9,076 nucleotides of DNA from BM714 sp964644525 (GTDB taxonomy: Bacteria; Bacillota; Clostridia; Peptostreptococcales; BM714): assembly GCA_964644525.1 (NCBI GenBank), contig CAZXWC010000068.1:1-9076 (forward strand). Direction: 5' to 3'. The notes below the pieces were generated by a model. It saw only the letters and a list, made by a program, of their open reading frames with translations, was not told where the DNA came from and made no database searches. The first letter of the stretch is position 1. Every line of letters starts with the position of its first letter. The translations under genes were made by a program, and so were the position numbers. This document shows positions 1 through 6,211 of the stretch, piece after piece.

Positions 1-524
1 AAAACCACGGTAACGCTGAAATAATCTGCTGCAAATATGCTGATCAGTATGCATATAAGAGTGTTGCCAAGGGTGGAGTAAAGCAAAACAATGTATGAAA
101 TTTTCCGCAACGAGTGTATATGCTTTGCCTGAAAGGGAGTCTTGTTATTCAACATGTCGGTTGTCAAATTGCCGATTTCCCTGAGACCTATTATTACAAT
201 GATAAAGGGGACTATGTGGCTTATCAGGAAGTCGACAACAATTGCGGCGCGGATATTGATCATATGAATCGGGATAAAATGCAGTATGGATTTTGGAATT
301 TCTCCCGAAATTCTGAAGAAAGCGGTGCCTATGCCAAGAGGCATGCTTACCGAATAAATCCATCCGCGGATCCCCCTTTCGAAGGAAATGGCAGAATCGG
401 GGATTTTGAATATAAATGAAAGTGCAATCAAACCCAAAGAAGTAAAAACGATGCTTGCATAGTAGAAAAACCTGATTAAAGAATGCAGGTTTTTGATGTT
501 TCGACAGTTGCCTTTTGATTTCAT
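1..524 (-). pseudogene. DUF2975-type membrane protein, apparently frameshifted, 3' end off window
   Basis: The start is ATG at 524-522, with an AGGAGG ribosome site at 533-540. The first 51 codons give a basic N-terminus and a membrane segment (about residues 19-40, FFYYASIVF...SFIF). In the same frame the protein then turns into a polar, His/Arg-rich sequence that stops at 145. If one base is dropped from the run of five C at 372-376 (G on the coding strand), the frame runs open to the window edge. It then encodes three more hydrophobic segments and a loop with TPFQAKHIHSLRKISY, resembling the conserved G-x-PF-x(n)-LRRI loop of DUF2975 proteins. These small four-helix membrane proteins have no firmly assigned function and are often followed by a small Cro/CI-type regulator, which would lie outside this window. 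The shift could be a true mutation or a homopolymer error in a draft assembly. A decayed second copy lies at 7765-7977. Confidence 0.6.
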
Positions 525-572
525 GGTATAATCCTCCTTCTGGATTTTTATAAAAGCCATCTTACAAAACAC

Positions 573-601
573 AGTATATAGTTGGAAAAAGAGAAAGTCA
601 A
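573..601 (-). promoter_or_regulatory. Sigma-A-type promoter of the DUF2975 gene
   Basis: On the minus strand, TTGACT (601-596) and TATACT (578-573) are separated by 17 bases, each one base from consensus. Transcription would begin near 566, giving about 40 bases of leader before the ribosome site at 533-540. The same arrangement is conserved upstream of the decayed paralog at 8006-8034, which supports it as functional. Confidence 0.75.
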
Positions 602-609
602 TAATAATA

Positions 610-636
610 TAACGAAAACCATAAATAAAATAACGA
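610..636. repeat. Direct repeat TAACGA x2, 21-bp spacing, upstream of the DUF2975 promoter
   Basis: TAACGA occurs at 610-615 and again at 631-636, exactly 21 bp apart (two helical turns), just upstream of the -35 box on the minus strand. This placement suits an activator or repressor site. The decayed copy has AACGA at 8045-8049 and 8072-8076, a 27-bp spacing, so the motif is shared but the phase is not. The binding protein is unknown. Confidence 0.35.
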
Positions 637-667
637 TAAACATTAATATAATTTGATTTCAATACTT

Positions 668-695
668 TTGACAGCCTAGACCTTAAAGTTATGAT
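668..695 (+). promoter_or_regulatory. Strong plus-strand promoter with no evident protein gene
   Basis: A perfect TTGACA (668-673) is followed after 16 bases by TATGAT (690-695, five of six consensus). Transcription would start near 702 and run toward the hairpin at 799-843. No long reading frame follows on this strand, so the promoter either drives a short RNA or is fortuitous. Confidence 0.5.
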
Positions 696-701
696 GAAAT
701 G

Positions 702-846
702 GGCAATGGCATTAACGAAGGGAAAAGTATGATTAAAACCCATTAGCTTTATAACAAGCTATTCGATTGATGGAAGTGATAATTACAAGTCGCATAGTAA
801 AAGACAGCAAGCTCTCGCATATTGCAAGCTCTTGCTGTCTTTTATC
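702..846 (+). ncRNA. Candidate small RNA or leader-peptide transcript
   Basis: This is an inferred transcript of about 145 bases, bounded by the consensus promoter at 668-695 and the perfect 13-bp hairpin at 799-843, whose plus-strand right arm ends in TTTT. Inside is a small hairpin (TAGCTT at 744-749 pairing AAGCTA at 756-761). There is also a 5-codon frame, ATG 729 to TAG 746 (MIKTH), preceded by GAAGGG, with an in-frame ATG at 699 that would make it 15 codons. It converges on the 3' end of the purine-salvage unit and shares its terminator. I recognise no known RNA family. The hairpin could serve only the minus-strand operon, in which case there is no separate RNA. Confidence 0.25.
799..843 (-). 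terminator. Rho-independent terminator of the purine-salvage unit, possibly bidirectional
   Basis: A perfect 13-bp stem (799-811 with 831-843; AAAAGACAGCAAG and its complement) encloses a 19-base loop. Read on the minus strand it lies about 20 bases after the phosphoribosyltransferase stop and ends in TTTT. The stem begins and ends in A/T runs, so it can also stop plus-strand transcription. Confidence 0.8.
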
Positions 847-862
847 AACTTTAAATAAAAAT

Positions 863-1408
863 CTATTTCTTCAATGAAAATAAAGGTAGTTTTTCCAAGA
901 ATATAATGTCTTTTCTCTCGCTGGCATCGCCTTCTGCCAAAATGGCAACCTTAGCTGCGATAGTTCCCCCAGCCTTTTCTACTAATTCTTCGATTGCTTT
1001 AAGTGATTCTCCAGTGCTTATTACATCGTCAATTATTGCAATGCTCTTTCCCTTTATCAAGTTCGCATCATTTTTATCCAAGCACAGTATTTGCTTTTTC
1101 TGAGTGGTAATCGATTCAACCTCGTTGACAAGAGGCTGGTCCATGTAAGCCTTTATGCTTTTTCTTGCTACAACATATTTCTTCATGCCAATCAGCCTGG
1201 AAATTTCAAAAACTAAAGGAATGCCTTTCGCTTCAGCAGTCACTATTACATCAATTTCCGGCAAACGCTTTACCAGTTCCAAAGCTGCCGAGCATATAAG
1301 TTCAGTGTCTCCCAGGATTACAAAACTGGCTATCGCCAGGTCATCATTTATTTTGATTATAGGCAATTTTCTCTTAACGCCTGCAACTTCAAGCTCATAA
1401 GTTTTCAT
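863..1408 (-). CDS. Purine phosphoribosyltransferase (APRT/XPRT-like)
   Basis: A 181-residue type I phosphoribosyltransferase that would join a purine base to PRPP, releasing pyrophosphate and forming the nucleotide in the cytoplasm. The PRPP-binding signature IIDDVISTGES is at residues 125-135: two acidic residues after a hydrophobic strand, then the STGES phosphate loop. VTAEAKGIP (56-64) fits the APRT/XPRT-type loop near the pyrophosphate site, and the C-terminus has an LPLF motif. ATG at 1408 is chosen because GAAGGG precedes it at suitable distance; a TTG six codons upstream overlaps that ribosome site. The permease gene ends 21 bases upstream, so the two are surely cotranscribed and both fall under the guanine-type riboswitch. 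Xanthine or guanine/hypoxanthine is therefore a likelier substrate than adenine, but the sequence alone does not settle it, and no xpt or apt symbol is given for that reason. Confidence 0.85.
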   Translation of the reverse strand: MKTYELEVAGVKRKLPIIKINDDLAIASFVILGDTELICSAALELVKRLPEIDVIVTAEAKGIPLVFEISRLIGMKKYVVARKSIKAYMDQPLVNEVESITTQKKQILCLDKNDANLIKGKSIAIIDDVISTGESLKAIEELVEKAGGTIAAKVAILAEGDASERKDIIFLEKLPLFSLKK

Positions 1409-1429
1409 TTTTATCCCTTCCGTCAATTA

Positions 1430-2476
1430 TTACGCGCCAACGATAAATTTCATAACCAGCCCGGCTAGCATCCCGAAGAACGGGTCGGTGATTGCCGTAA
1501 CGGCCATCGTAACTCCGCCCACTAGAGAACCGTCGCTAGAAAGGGCGGCTACTGCATTAATCGGAACCGTGACTATGGCTCCAAGAACAAACAAGAATCC
1601 TGCGATAGACTCGCTGGGTATGTATTTGCCCAATTTGGGAAGAAGTCCGCTAAGAAGTATGGCCGCCATAATTAACATCATGACTACACCGGACATTACA
1701 GGATGCGGCGCACTGCCCGTGGCGGATATTATCGACTCTACAGGTCCTCCTCCAAAAATAGATGATGCCATGTCTGCAAAACTGCTTATCACAGCCAGGT
1801 GATCTATGTTCACATCTGTATTTGCTATTGATCCGGTTATGTTTCCGAAGGCGATGTTTGCCCCTATGTTCAGGCACACCATTGCCATTGCACCTCTCAA
1901 GATTGAGGGATTCACCATAATCTTTTGAAAAACAAATCTTTCCCTCTCCACAATTTGTTCTCCTGTGTCCTTGTTCATTGCCACAAACACTATGCTTGAA
2001 ACAATTACAGATGACGCAATTGTGTAAACAAGGTCTTTTGTCAGCATGTATACCAGAAAACCGATTGCCATGGAAACAAGGCCTACTATTCGACTATTTC
2101 TGACCATTTCAATCGATACTTTAGCAAGCATGATGCCAACACCAGCCATCATTCCGCTGGTTATTATCGGTCCGATAAACTCTACTATTCCCTCCAAAAA
2201 CCCAAACAAGCCTATTGTCGCCATTATGCATGCTCCAATGAAAATCATCGACAGGCGTTCTTTCATGTTTTTGCCCATGGTTCCCGCCAAGGTAATTGTT
2301 TCAGCCTGAAAAGATATCGGTGCAACCGATCCTACCAAAGTGTTTCCAATACCCCCCACAATAAATGCCAAAGCCGTAGGTACTGTTGCAAAGCCAAAAG
2401 ACAATGCCAGCAATCCTTGTGGCAGTCCATTGAGAATAACGCTCAACGCCGCCAGTAAATCTTTTCCAAACTCCAT
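1430..2476 (-). CDS. NCS2-like purine permease, short form
   Basis: A 348-residue hydrophobic protein with about ten or more membrane segments. QAET (about residue 56) followed by AGTMGKNMKERLSM, and a later GGGPVESIISATGSAP segment with its conserved glutamate, recall the substrate-binding helices of the NCS2 (nucleobase/cation symporter-2, AzgA-related) fold. NCS2 proteins are usually above 400 residues, so this one is short. It nevertheless begins and ends cleanly, so it looks like a compact subfamily and not a truncation. ATG at 2476 is chosen because AAAGGA lies 8 bases upstream; the frame stays open 55 codons further, but those codons lie across the structured riboswitch leader. Position behind a guanine-type riboswitch and ahead of a phosphoribosyltransferase argues for uptake of guanine, hypoxanthine or xanthine, presumably with protons. 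This is inference from context. Confidence 0.8.
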   Translation of the reverse strand: MEFGKDLLAALSVILNGLPQGLLALSFGFATVPTALAFIVGGIGNTLVGSVAPISFQAETITLAGTMGKNMKERLSMIFIGACIMATIGLFGFLEGIVEFIGPIITSGMMAGVGIMLAKVSIEMVRNSRIVGLVSMAIGFLVYMLTKDLVYTIASSVIVSSIVFVAMNKDTGEQIVERERFVFQKIMVNPSILRGAMAMVCLNIGANIAFGNITGSIANTDVNIDHLAVISSFADMASSIFGGGPVESIISATGSAPHPVMSGVVMMLIMAAILLSGLLPKLGKYIPSESIAGFLFVLGAIVTVPINAVAALSSDGSLVGGVTMAVTAITDPFFGMLAGLVMKFIVGA

Positions 2477-2526
2477 TTTTAAAATCCTTTCTTTGATAAT
2501 AGATAGTAAATTGATGTAAACAATAT

Positions 2527-2645
2527 AATAAGCTGACAACCTCAGGGAGATTGTCAGCTTATTGTTCCTCAAAAATAAAGGAACAAAACATTTTTGTGAT
2601 TCTTGAGTTCGCGACTTATAAAGGAACAGACTAATCATCACAAAA
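2527..2645 (-). promoter_or_regulatory. Structured leader / putative expression platform of the riboswitch
   Basis: Three stems can form in the minus-strand leader between aptamer and permease: 2637-2645 with 2592-2600 (9 bp), 2579-2586 with 2562-2569 (8 bp), and 2551-2563 with 2527-2539 (13 bp, perfect, 11-base loop). The last two share two bases. The 13-bp stem is the best terminator candidate, but what follows it is ATATTGTTTAC, a poor U tract. It ends about 50 bases before the start codon, too far to hide the ribosome site directly. Which alternative pairing the ligand controls is not clear by eye. Confidence 0.5.
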
Positions 2646-2659
2646 CATTATCTTTTCTC

Positions 2660-2727
2660 GCCATAGTAGGATATTTTACGGTTATCCTGTAGAGACTCTC
2701 CGTCCATATTACAGAGATTATACAATT
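2660..2727 (-). promoter_or_regulatory. Purine riboswitch aptamer, guanine class
   Basis: Read on the minus strand, the conserved purine aptamer is visible. It has TATAAT at the P1/P2 junction, P2 as CTCTGT/ACGGAG enclosing AATATGG, and GTCTCTAC between P2 and P3. P3 is AGGATA/TATCCT enclosing the CCGTAAA-type loop, and CTATGG returns into P1. The loop-loop contact sequences (ATATGG and CCGTAAA) match the family. The ligand-reading base (C74 in the B. subtilis xpt numbering) is C, at plus position 2666, which indicates guanine/hypoxanthine and not adenine (U). P1 is short and rich in G-U pairs. In this family ligand binding usually turns the downstream genes off; here that would be the permease and phosphoribosyltransferase. 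Confidence 0.93.
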
Positions 2728-2751
2728 GATAAAATTATAATTTACAAATAA

Positions 2752-2780
2752 ATGATAACATACCAACACAATGTTTACAA
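2752..2780 (-). promoter_or_regulatory. Promoter of the riboswitch-permease-PRT unit
   Basis: On the minus strand, TTGTAA (2780-2775) and TATCAT (2757-2752) are separated by 17 bases. The predicted start near 2745 lies about 18 bases before the aptamer, as expected. A TATAAT at about 2725 is rejected as a -10 box because it is part of the aptamer. Confidence 0.6.
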
Positions 2781-2785
2781 AAGTT

Positions 2786-2811
2786 TTCGACGTTATTCGA
2801 CATTTTTCGTG
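2786..2811. repeat. Three TTCGAC-type direct repeats in 10-bp register
   Basis: TTCGAC at 2786-2791 and 2796-2801, then TTCGTG at 2806-2811, start exactly 10 bp apart. One-turn spacing puts all three on the same helix face. They lie just upstream of the minus-strand purine promoter and upstream of the gapped region before the PTS gene, so they could be an operator for either. No family is assigned. Confidence 0.4.
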
Positions 2812-2868
2812 CGATGTGGGCTTATTGAATAATCAAGTATTTGTGAAATGTTGTATTGACAGTACACG

Positions 2869-2968
2869 NNNNNNNNNNNNNNNNNNNNNNNNNNNNNNNN
2901 NNNNNNNNNNNNNNNNNNNNNNNNNNNNNNNNNNNNNNNNNNNNNNNNNNNNNNNNNNNNNNNNNNNN
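2869..2968. other. Scaffold gap (100 N) flanked by the same 9-mer
   Basis: Exactly 100 N, the usual placeholder for a gap of unknown length. The nine bases CAGTACACG end the left contig (2860-2868) and begin the right one (2969-2977). The left contig also ends with a perfect TTGACA (2856-2861), a possible -35 box for the PTS gene whose -10 would be in the gap. Confidence 0.95.
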
Positions 2969-3858
2969 CAGTACACGGCTACATCAGCGGAGACTTTTTT
3001 CATATGGCCTTCCTGGGTGAAGTTGGAACAGTGGCCGGAGGCATGGGAGGAAGCATAGCCGCCATACTTGTCGGTGTAAACATGGGAGTCAACCCGGTTT
3101 TTGCCGCAGTCGCAGGGGCGGCTGTAGGAGGGCTAGGGATACTTCCGGGATTCTTGGCGGGCTATGCCATAGGTTTAATTGGTCACAAACTCGAGAAATG
3201 GATACCCGACGGACTCGACCCTCATATTGGGGGGCTTATTATCGCTCCGGTCGCGAGGGCTATAGCATCATTCTCCACCCCGCTTGTTGATTCGACATTG
3301 CTTAGCGTGGGGGATGCTATAGTCATGGCGGCAGACCAGTCGCCCCTTGTCATGGGCTTTCTTCTGGGAGGAATAATCAAGGTAATGTGCACTTCACCGC
3401 TCAGTTCTATGGCCCTTACAGCCATTCTGGGACTTCAGGGCTTGGCCATGGGAATTGCCTCCATTGCCTGTGTCGGTGGGGCTTTCACAAATGGAATAAT
3501 ATTAAAAAGGATGGGCTTCGGGGACTCTTCCAACATCATTGCCGTCATGCTTGAACCGCTAACCCAGGCAGATCTGGTTGCCGAGAATCCACTCCCAATT
3601 TATTTATCCAGCTTTATAGGGGGAGGCTTTTCGGGAATAGCCGCCGCGAAGCTGGGAATTATAAACAACGCGCCTGGCACGGCTTCCACAATTCCTGGCC
3701 TTCTAGCACCTTTTGCCTTCAATTCGGCGCAGGATGTTTTCCTTGCTCTTGCTTTCGCTGCAGTTGGCGGAATAGCAGGCGGATATGTCACCGACTATAT
3801 TTTCAGGGGCGCGGCCATCCTAAAGGCGGAAAGAAATAGATTCAGCATGGCAAAATAG
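2969..3858 (+). CDS. PTS transporter subunit IIC (PTS_EIIC_2-like), 5' end missing in gap
   Basis: The frame is open from the gap edge to TAG at 3856-3858, giving 295 visible residues. It is a glycine/alanine-rich polytopic membrane protein. Segments such as GLDPHIGGLIIAPVARAIAS, STPLVDSTLLSVGDAI, PLSSMALTAILGL, MLEPLTQADLVAENPLPIY and IGGGFSG match my recollection of the PTS_EIIC_2 family, membrane permeases assigned to the sugar phosphotransferase system. The first visible codons (GYISGDFF) already read as protein, and the ATG at 3004 has no well-placed ribosome site (GGAG is 11 bases away), so the true start is probably in the gap. No EIIA, EIIB, kinase or sugar enzyme gene is nearby, so the substrate cannot be named. 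It has its own terminator at 3889-3943. Confidence 0.7.
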
Positions 3859-3888
3859 GGAAAAGAACAGAGGAAATTCATGAGGGGA

Positions 3889-3943
3889 GTCTGCATCTAA
3901 GCCGTCATAACGGAATTAGGCGCAGGCTTTCCTTTTATTTTTT
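3889..3943 (+). terminator. Rho-independent terminator of the PTS gene
   Basis: An interrupted hairpin builds from GTCTGC (3889-3894) with GCAGGC (3922-3927, one G-U), then CTAA with TTAG, then CCGT with ACGG around a CATA loop. A T-rich tail follows (3928-3943, TTTCC then TTTTATTTTTT). It lies 30 bases after the PTS stop. Confidence 0.75.
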
Positions 3944-3962
3944 GAGAATGTCGGGATAGCTT

Positions 3963-3993
3963 ATTCTACAAATAGAATGAAATCTGATAAAAT
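3963..3993 (+). promoter_or_regulatory. Promoter of the UPF0282 gene with palindromic operator candidate
   Basis: TCTACA (3965-3970), 17 bases, then TAAAAT (3988-3993) with an extended -10 TG at 3985-3986. A palindrome, ATTCTA-CAAA-TAGAAT (3963-3978, perfect 6-bp arms), covers the -35 box, a typical position for a repressor site. The predicted start near 4000 leaves about 50 bases before the ATG at 4052. Confidence 0.5.
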
Positions 3994-4051
3994 GGAAATA
4001 ATAATCCATTTAGAACCGACATCATAGCTTACATATAGGAGGGGTGGCGTT

Positions 4052-4999
4052 ATGGAAATAAAAATTCTTGGAAGCGAATCGCTGGGGGTTAGGGGGCTAA
4101 GCTGCCTCGTCAAAACCGGAAGCAGAAAAATATTCATAGACCCGGGGATATCGCTGGGTTTAATCAGAAACGGATTAATGCCCCACCCTGTTCAAATTGG
4201 AGTAGGACGAATCATCCGAAGCAGAATAATAGAGGAAGTGATTGATGCAACCGATATAGTAATAAGTCATTTTCACGGAGACCACATCCCCCTTTTAGAT
4301 GCCAATCCATACCAACTTTCAATAAGCCAATTGAAAAAAGTTCCGCCAGAATGCAAAATATGGTCGAACAAGAGCAATGCTTCAAACGGCAAAATCAAGC
4401 AAAGGGAAGAGGCCTTAATATTCGGGCTTGGCAGAAGCATTCATCAAGCTCAAGGTCGAGTGGACGAATCTCTGCATTTTTCTGGACCGGTGCCGCATGG
4501 CGAGAAAAATTCGCATCTTGGCAAGGTTACAATGACAAAGATTTCAGACGGGAATTATACATTTGTCCATGCTTCCGACATCCAGTTTTTGAGTGAAGAG
4601 ACAATTGACCAAATACTGGAATATCAGCCGAACCTGGTGCTTGCAAGCGGCCCTCCAATTTACATACAGGGTTTCACGGAGGAAAAAAAGGAAAAGGCTT
4701 GGAGCAATGCAGTCAGGTTGGCGGCAAGAGTGGAAACGCTTGTAATAGACCATCATCTGTTTCGCTGCATGGAGGGAATAGGATGGCTTTCGGGATTGTC
4801 GGAAGAATCGGGAGGAAATGTAATATGTGCAGCCGATTACATGGGGCTGCCAAGGCATATGCTGGAAGCTCAAAGGGAAAAGCTCTACTTTGAAATGCCA
4901 GTTCATGAGGATTGGCACAGGCTTTATGCGGAGAACATAGTCGATACTGGCGAATATATGGACATGGCGAGAAGCAGATACGAGTGGTTTGCATATTGA
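4052..4999 (+). CDS. UPF0282-type metallo-beta-lactamase-fold hydrolase
   Basis: A 315-residue predicted cytoplasmic metal-dependent hydrolase. The MBL metal motif H-x-H-x-D-H is at residues 73-78 (SHFHGDH). Further likely ligands are H149 in PVPHG, H173 and D176 in HASD, and the DHH at 233-235. The whole pattern matches the UPF0282 family known mostly from archaea, from memory of family members: ESLGVR near the N-terminus, IDPG at 29-32, PHP, then PHG with S.LG.V.M, FVHASD.Q, L..GPP.Y, and LV.DHHL.R. The substrate of the family is unknown. ATG at 4052 has a very strong AGGAGGGG site (4037-4044). A CbrA-like flavoprotein gene follows after 102 bases with no terminator between, so the two are probably cotranscribed. 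Confidence 0.85.
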   Translation: MEIKILGSESLGVRGLSCLVKTGSRKIFIDPGISLGLIRNGLMPHPVQIGVGRIIRSRIIEEVIDATDIVISHFHGDHIPLLDANPYQLSISQLKKVPPECKIWSNKSNASNGKIKQREEALIFGLGRSIHQAQGRVDESLHFSGPVPHGEKNSHLGKVTMTKISDGNYTFVHASDIQFLSEETIDQILEYQPNLVLASGPPIYIQGFTEEKKEKAWSNAVRLAARVETLVIDHHLFRCMEGIGWLSGLSEESGGNVICAADYMGLPRHMLEAQREKLYFEMPVHEDWHRLYAENIVDTGEYMDMARSRYEWFAY

Positions 5000-5024
5000 T
5001 TGGCAAGGCTTTGATGGGACAAGA

Positions 5025-5053
5025 TTGTACAAATGAAATTTGTTTGATAGAAT
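5025..5053 (+). promoter_or_regulatory. Weak internal promoter candidate before the CbrA-like gene
   Basis: TTGTAC (5025-5030), a 17-base spacer, then TAGAAT (5048-5053). The -10 is good but the -35 matches in only three positions. It would give a leader of about 40 bases. Readthrough from the UPF0282 gene is at least as likely a source of transcript. Confidence 0.25.
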
Positions 5054-5101
5054 CAATGATTATATTTGAAAGTTATTATAAATATGAACAGGGAGAAACC
5101 T

Positions 5102-6184
5102 ATGTATGACATAGTAATAGCGGGTGCGGGACCGGCGGGAAGCAATTTGGCGCGCATGCTTTCAATAGCCACTGACTTGAAAATAGGACTGATTGACAAG
5201 CGAAGACTGGATTTGGAGGGAAAAGACAAAATCGTCAAGGCCTGCGGAGGGCTCCTGTCTCCCGACGCTCAGCATATGCTTGCCAGGCTGGGAATAACAA
5301 TACCGGTAAGCGTGCTGGAGGACCCCCAGCTTTTCAGTGTCAGGACCATAGACTTCGACAATGGACTTGACCGGCATTATCAGCGATATTATTACAACAT
5401 GGACCGTGAAAAATTTGACCGATACCTTTTCGGATTGGTCCCTAATCCGGTTGACCGTTTTTGCGGGACAAGCGTAAAGAAAGCCGAAAGAAGCGGTTCC
5501 GGTTGGAAAATCATATGCCGCGACGGACGGGAAAAAATCATAGAGAGCCGATTCCTCGTTGTTGCCGATGGAGCGAATTCGATTTTGAGGAAGCAATTGT
5601 TCCATGAAAAAATAAAACCCAAGAAATACATCAGCCTCCAAAAATGGTATCCGCTATCAAAAGAAATGCCTTACTATACAGGCATATTCGATTCGGAGGT
5701 GACGGATTATTATTCATGGACAATACAAAAGAACGATTCAATGATTCTGGGGACTGCAGTGCCTTTGGGGGAGGATTTGGCAAGTGGATTTGAACTGTTG
5801 AGATCCAAGACATCGGAATATTTGGGAATAGATCTGAAAAATTATCTGAAAACAGAAGGCGCTTTCATAGAAAGGACCATGGACATCAGGGGACTAAGAT
5901 GGTCCGGTGAAAAGGTGTGCCTTATAGGCGAGGCTGCCGGGGCGACGAGTCCCACGTCGGCCGAGGGATTCAGCTATGCGCTTAAGACCTCGCTGTTTCT
6001 CGCGGAAGAACTGCAGAGGGGCTTGGGCCATGTAGAGAAAAGATACAAAAGAAGATGCTGCAGGATAGCAGTCAACATCGCCGGCAAGCACATTAAGTCG
6101 CCTGCAATGTACAACAAGACGATTCGCCGCCTGGTCATGAAATCGGGCGTGACTGCCATGAAGATGACGGAAGGCGTGGAATAG
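5102..6184 (+). CDS. CbrA-like FAD-dependent oxidoreductase (geranylgeranyl-reductase superfamily)
   Basis: A 360-residue flavoprotein. Residues 8-13 (GAGPAG) form the Rossmann FAD-binding turn after a short strand, with the acidic strand end at D32. KACGGLLSPDAQ (46-57) carries the conserved Cys-Gly-Gly of this subfamily. ADGANS (155-160) is the second dinucleotide motif, and LIGEAAG (274-280) the third FAD motif near the flavin ribityl chain. From memory, E. coli CbrA shares the same blocks: KPCGGLLAPDAQ, the PQ.FSV strand, NYQR.Y.N, VGADGANS, the YSW segment, and IGEAAG followed by EG.SYAL. CbrA is a CreBC-regulated protein linked to colicin tolerance, with an undefined reaction; superfamily members reduce isoprenoid double bonds or hydroxylate. 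ATG 5102 is chosen for its AGGGAG site 7 bases upstream and because the fold starts at once; an in-frame ATG 12 codons upstream adds nothing family-like. Confidence 0.85.
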   Translation: MYDIVIAGAGPAGSNLARMLSIATDLKIGLIDKRRLDLEGKDKIVKACGGLLSPDAQHMLARLGITIPVSVLEDPQLFSVRTIDFDNGLDRHYQRYYYNMDREKFDRYLFGLVPNPVDRFCGTSVKKAERSGSGWKIICRDGREKIIESRFLVVADGANSILRKQLFHEKIKPKKYISLQKWYPLSKEMPYYTGIFDSEVTDYYSWTIQKNDSMILGTAVPLGEDLASGFELLRSKTSEYLGIDLKNYLKTEGAFIERTMDIRGLRWSGEKVCLIGEAAGATSPTSAEGFSYALKTSLFLAEELQRGLGHVEKRYKRRCCRIAVNIAGKHIKSPAMYNKTIRRLVMKSGVTAMKMTEGVE

Positions 6185-6211
6185 GATGCTTTCGATTGAT
6201 TAGAAAAATGA

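Noticed and set aside
114..419. 101-codon plus-strand open frame at the left edge
   Set aside because: It is antisense to the DUF2975-type gene, has no ribosome site, and its peptide has no protein-like features; the minus-strand reading gives helices and a family motif.
770..877. 35-codon plus-strand frame through the hairpin
   Set aside because: It passes through the terminator and into the antisense of the phosphoribosyltransferase, with no ribosome site.
1409..1426. Six-codon N-terminal extension of the phosphoribosyltransferase from a TTG
   Set aside because: It runs through the GAAGGG ribosome site that serves the ATG at 1408.
2477..2641. 55-codon N-terminal extension of the permease
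   Set aside because: It is encoded by the hairpin-rich riboswitch leader; the ATG at 2476 has a proper AAAGGA site and starts the conserved protein.
2660..2727. Adenine or 2'-deoxyguanosine class for the riboswitch
   Set aside because: The specificity base is C, not U, and the core matches the ordinary guanine class; nothing seen favours the deoxyguanosine variant.
4544..5056. 170-codon minus-strand frame
   Set aside because: It lies antisense within the well-supported UPF0282 gene, with no ribosome site or recognisable domain.
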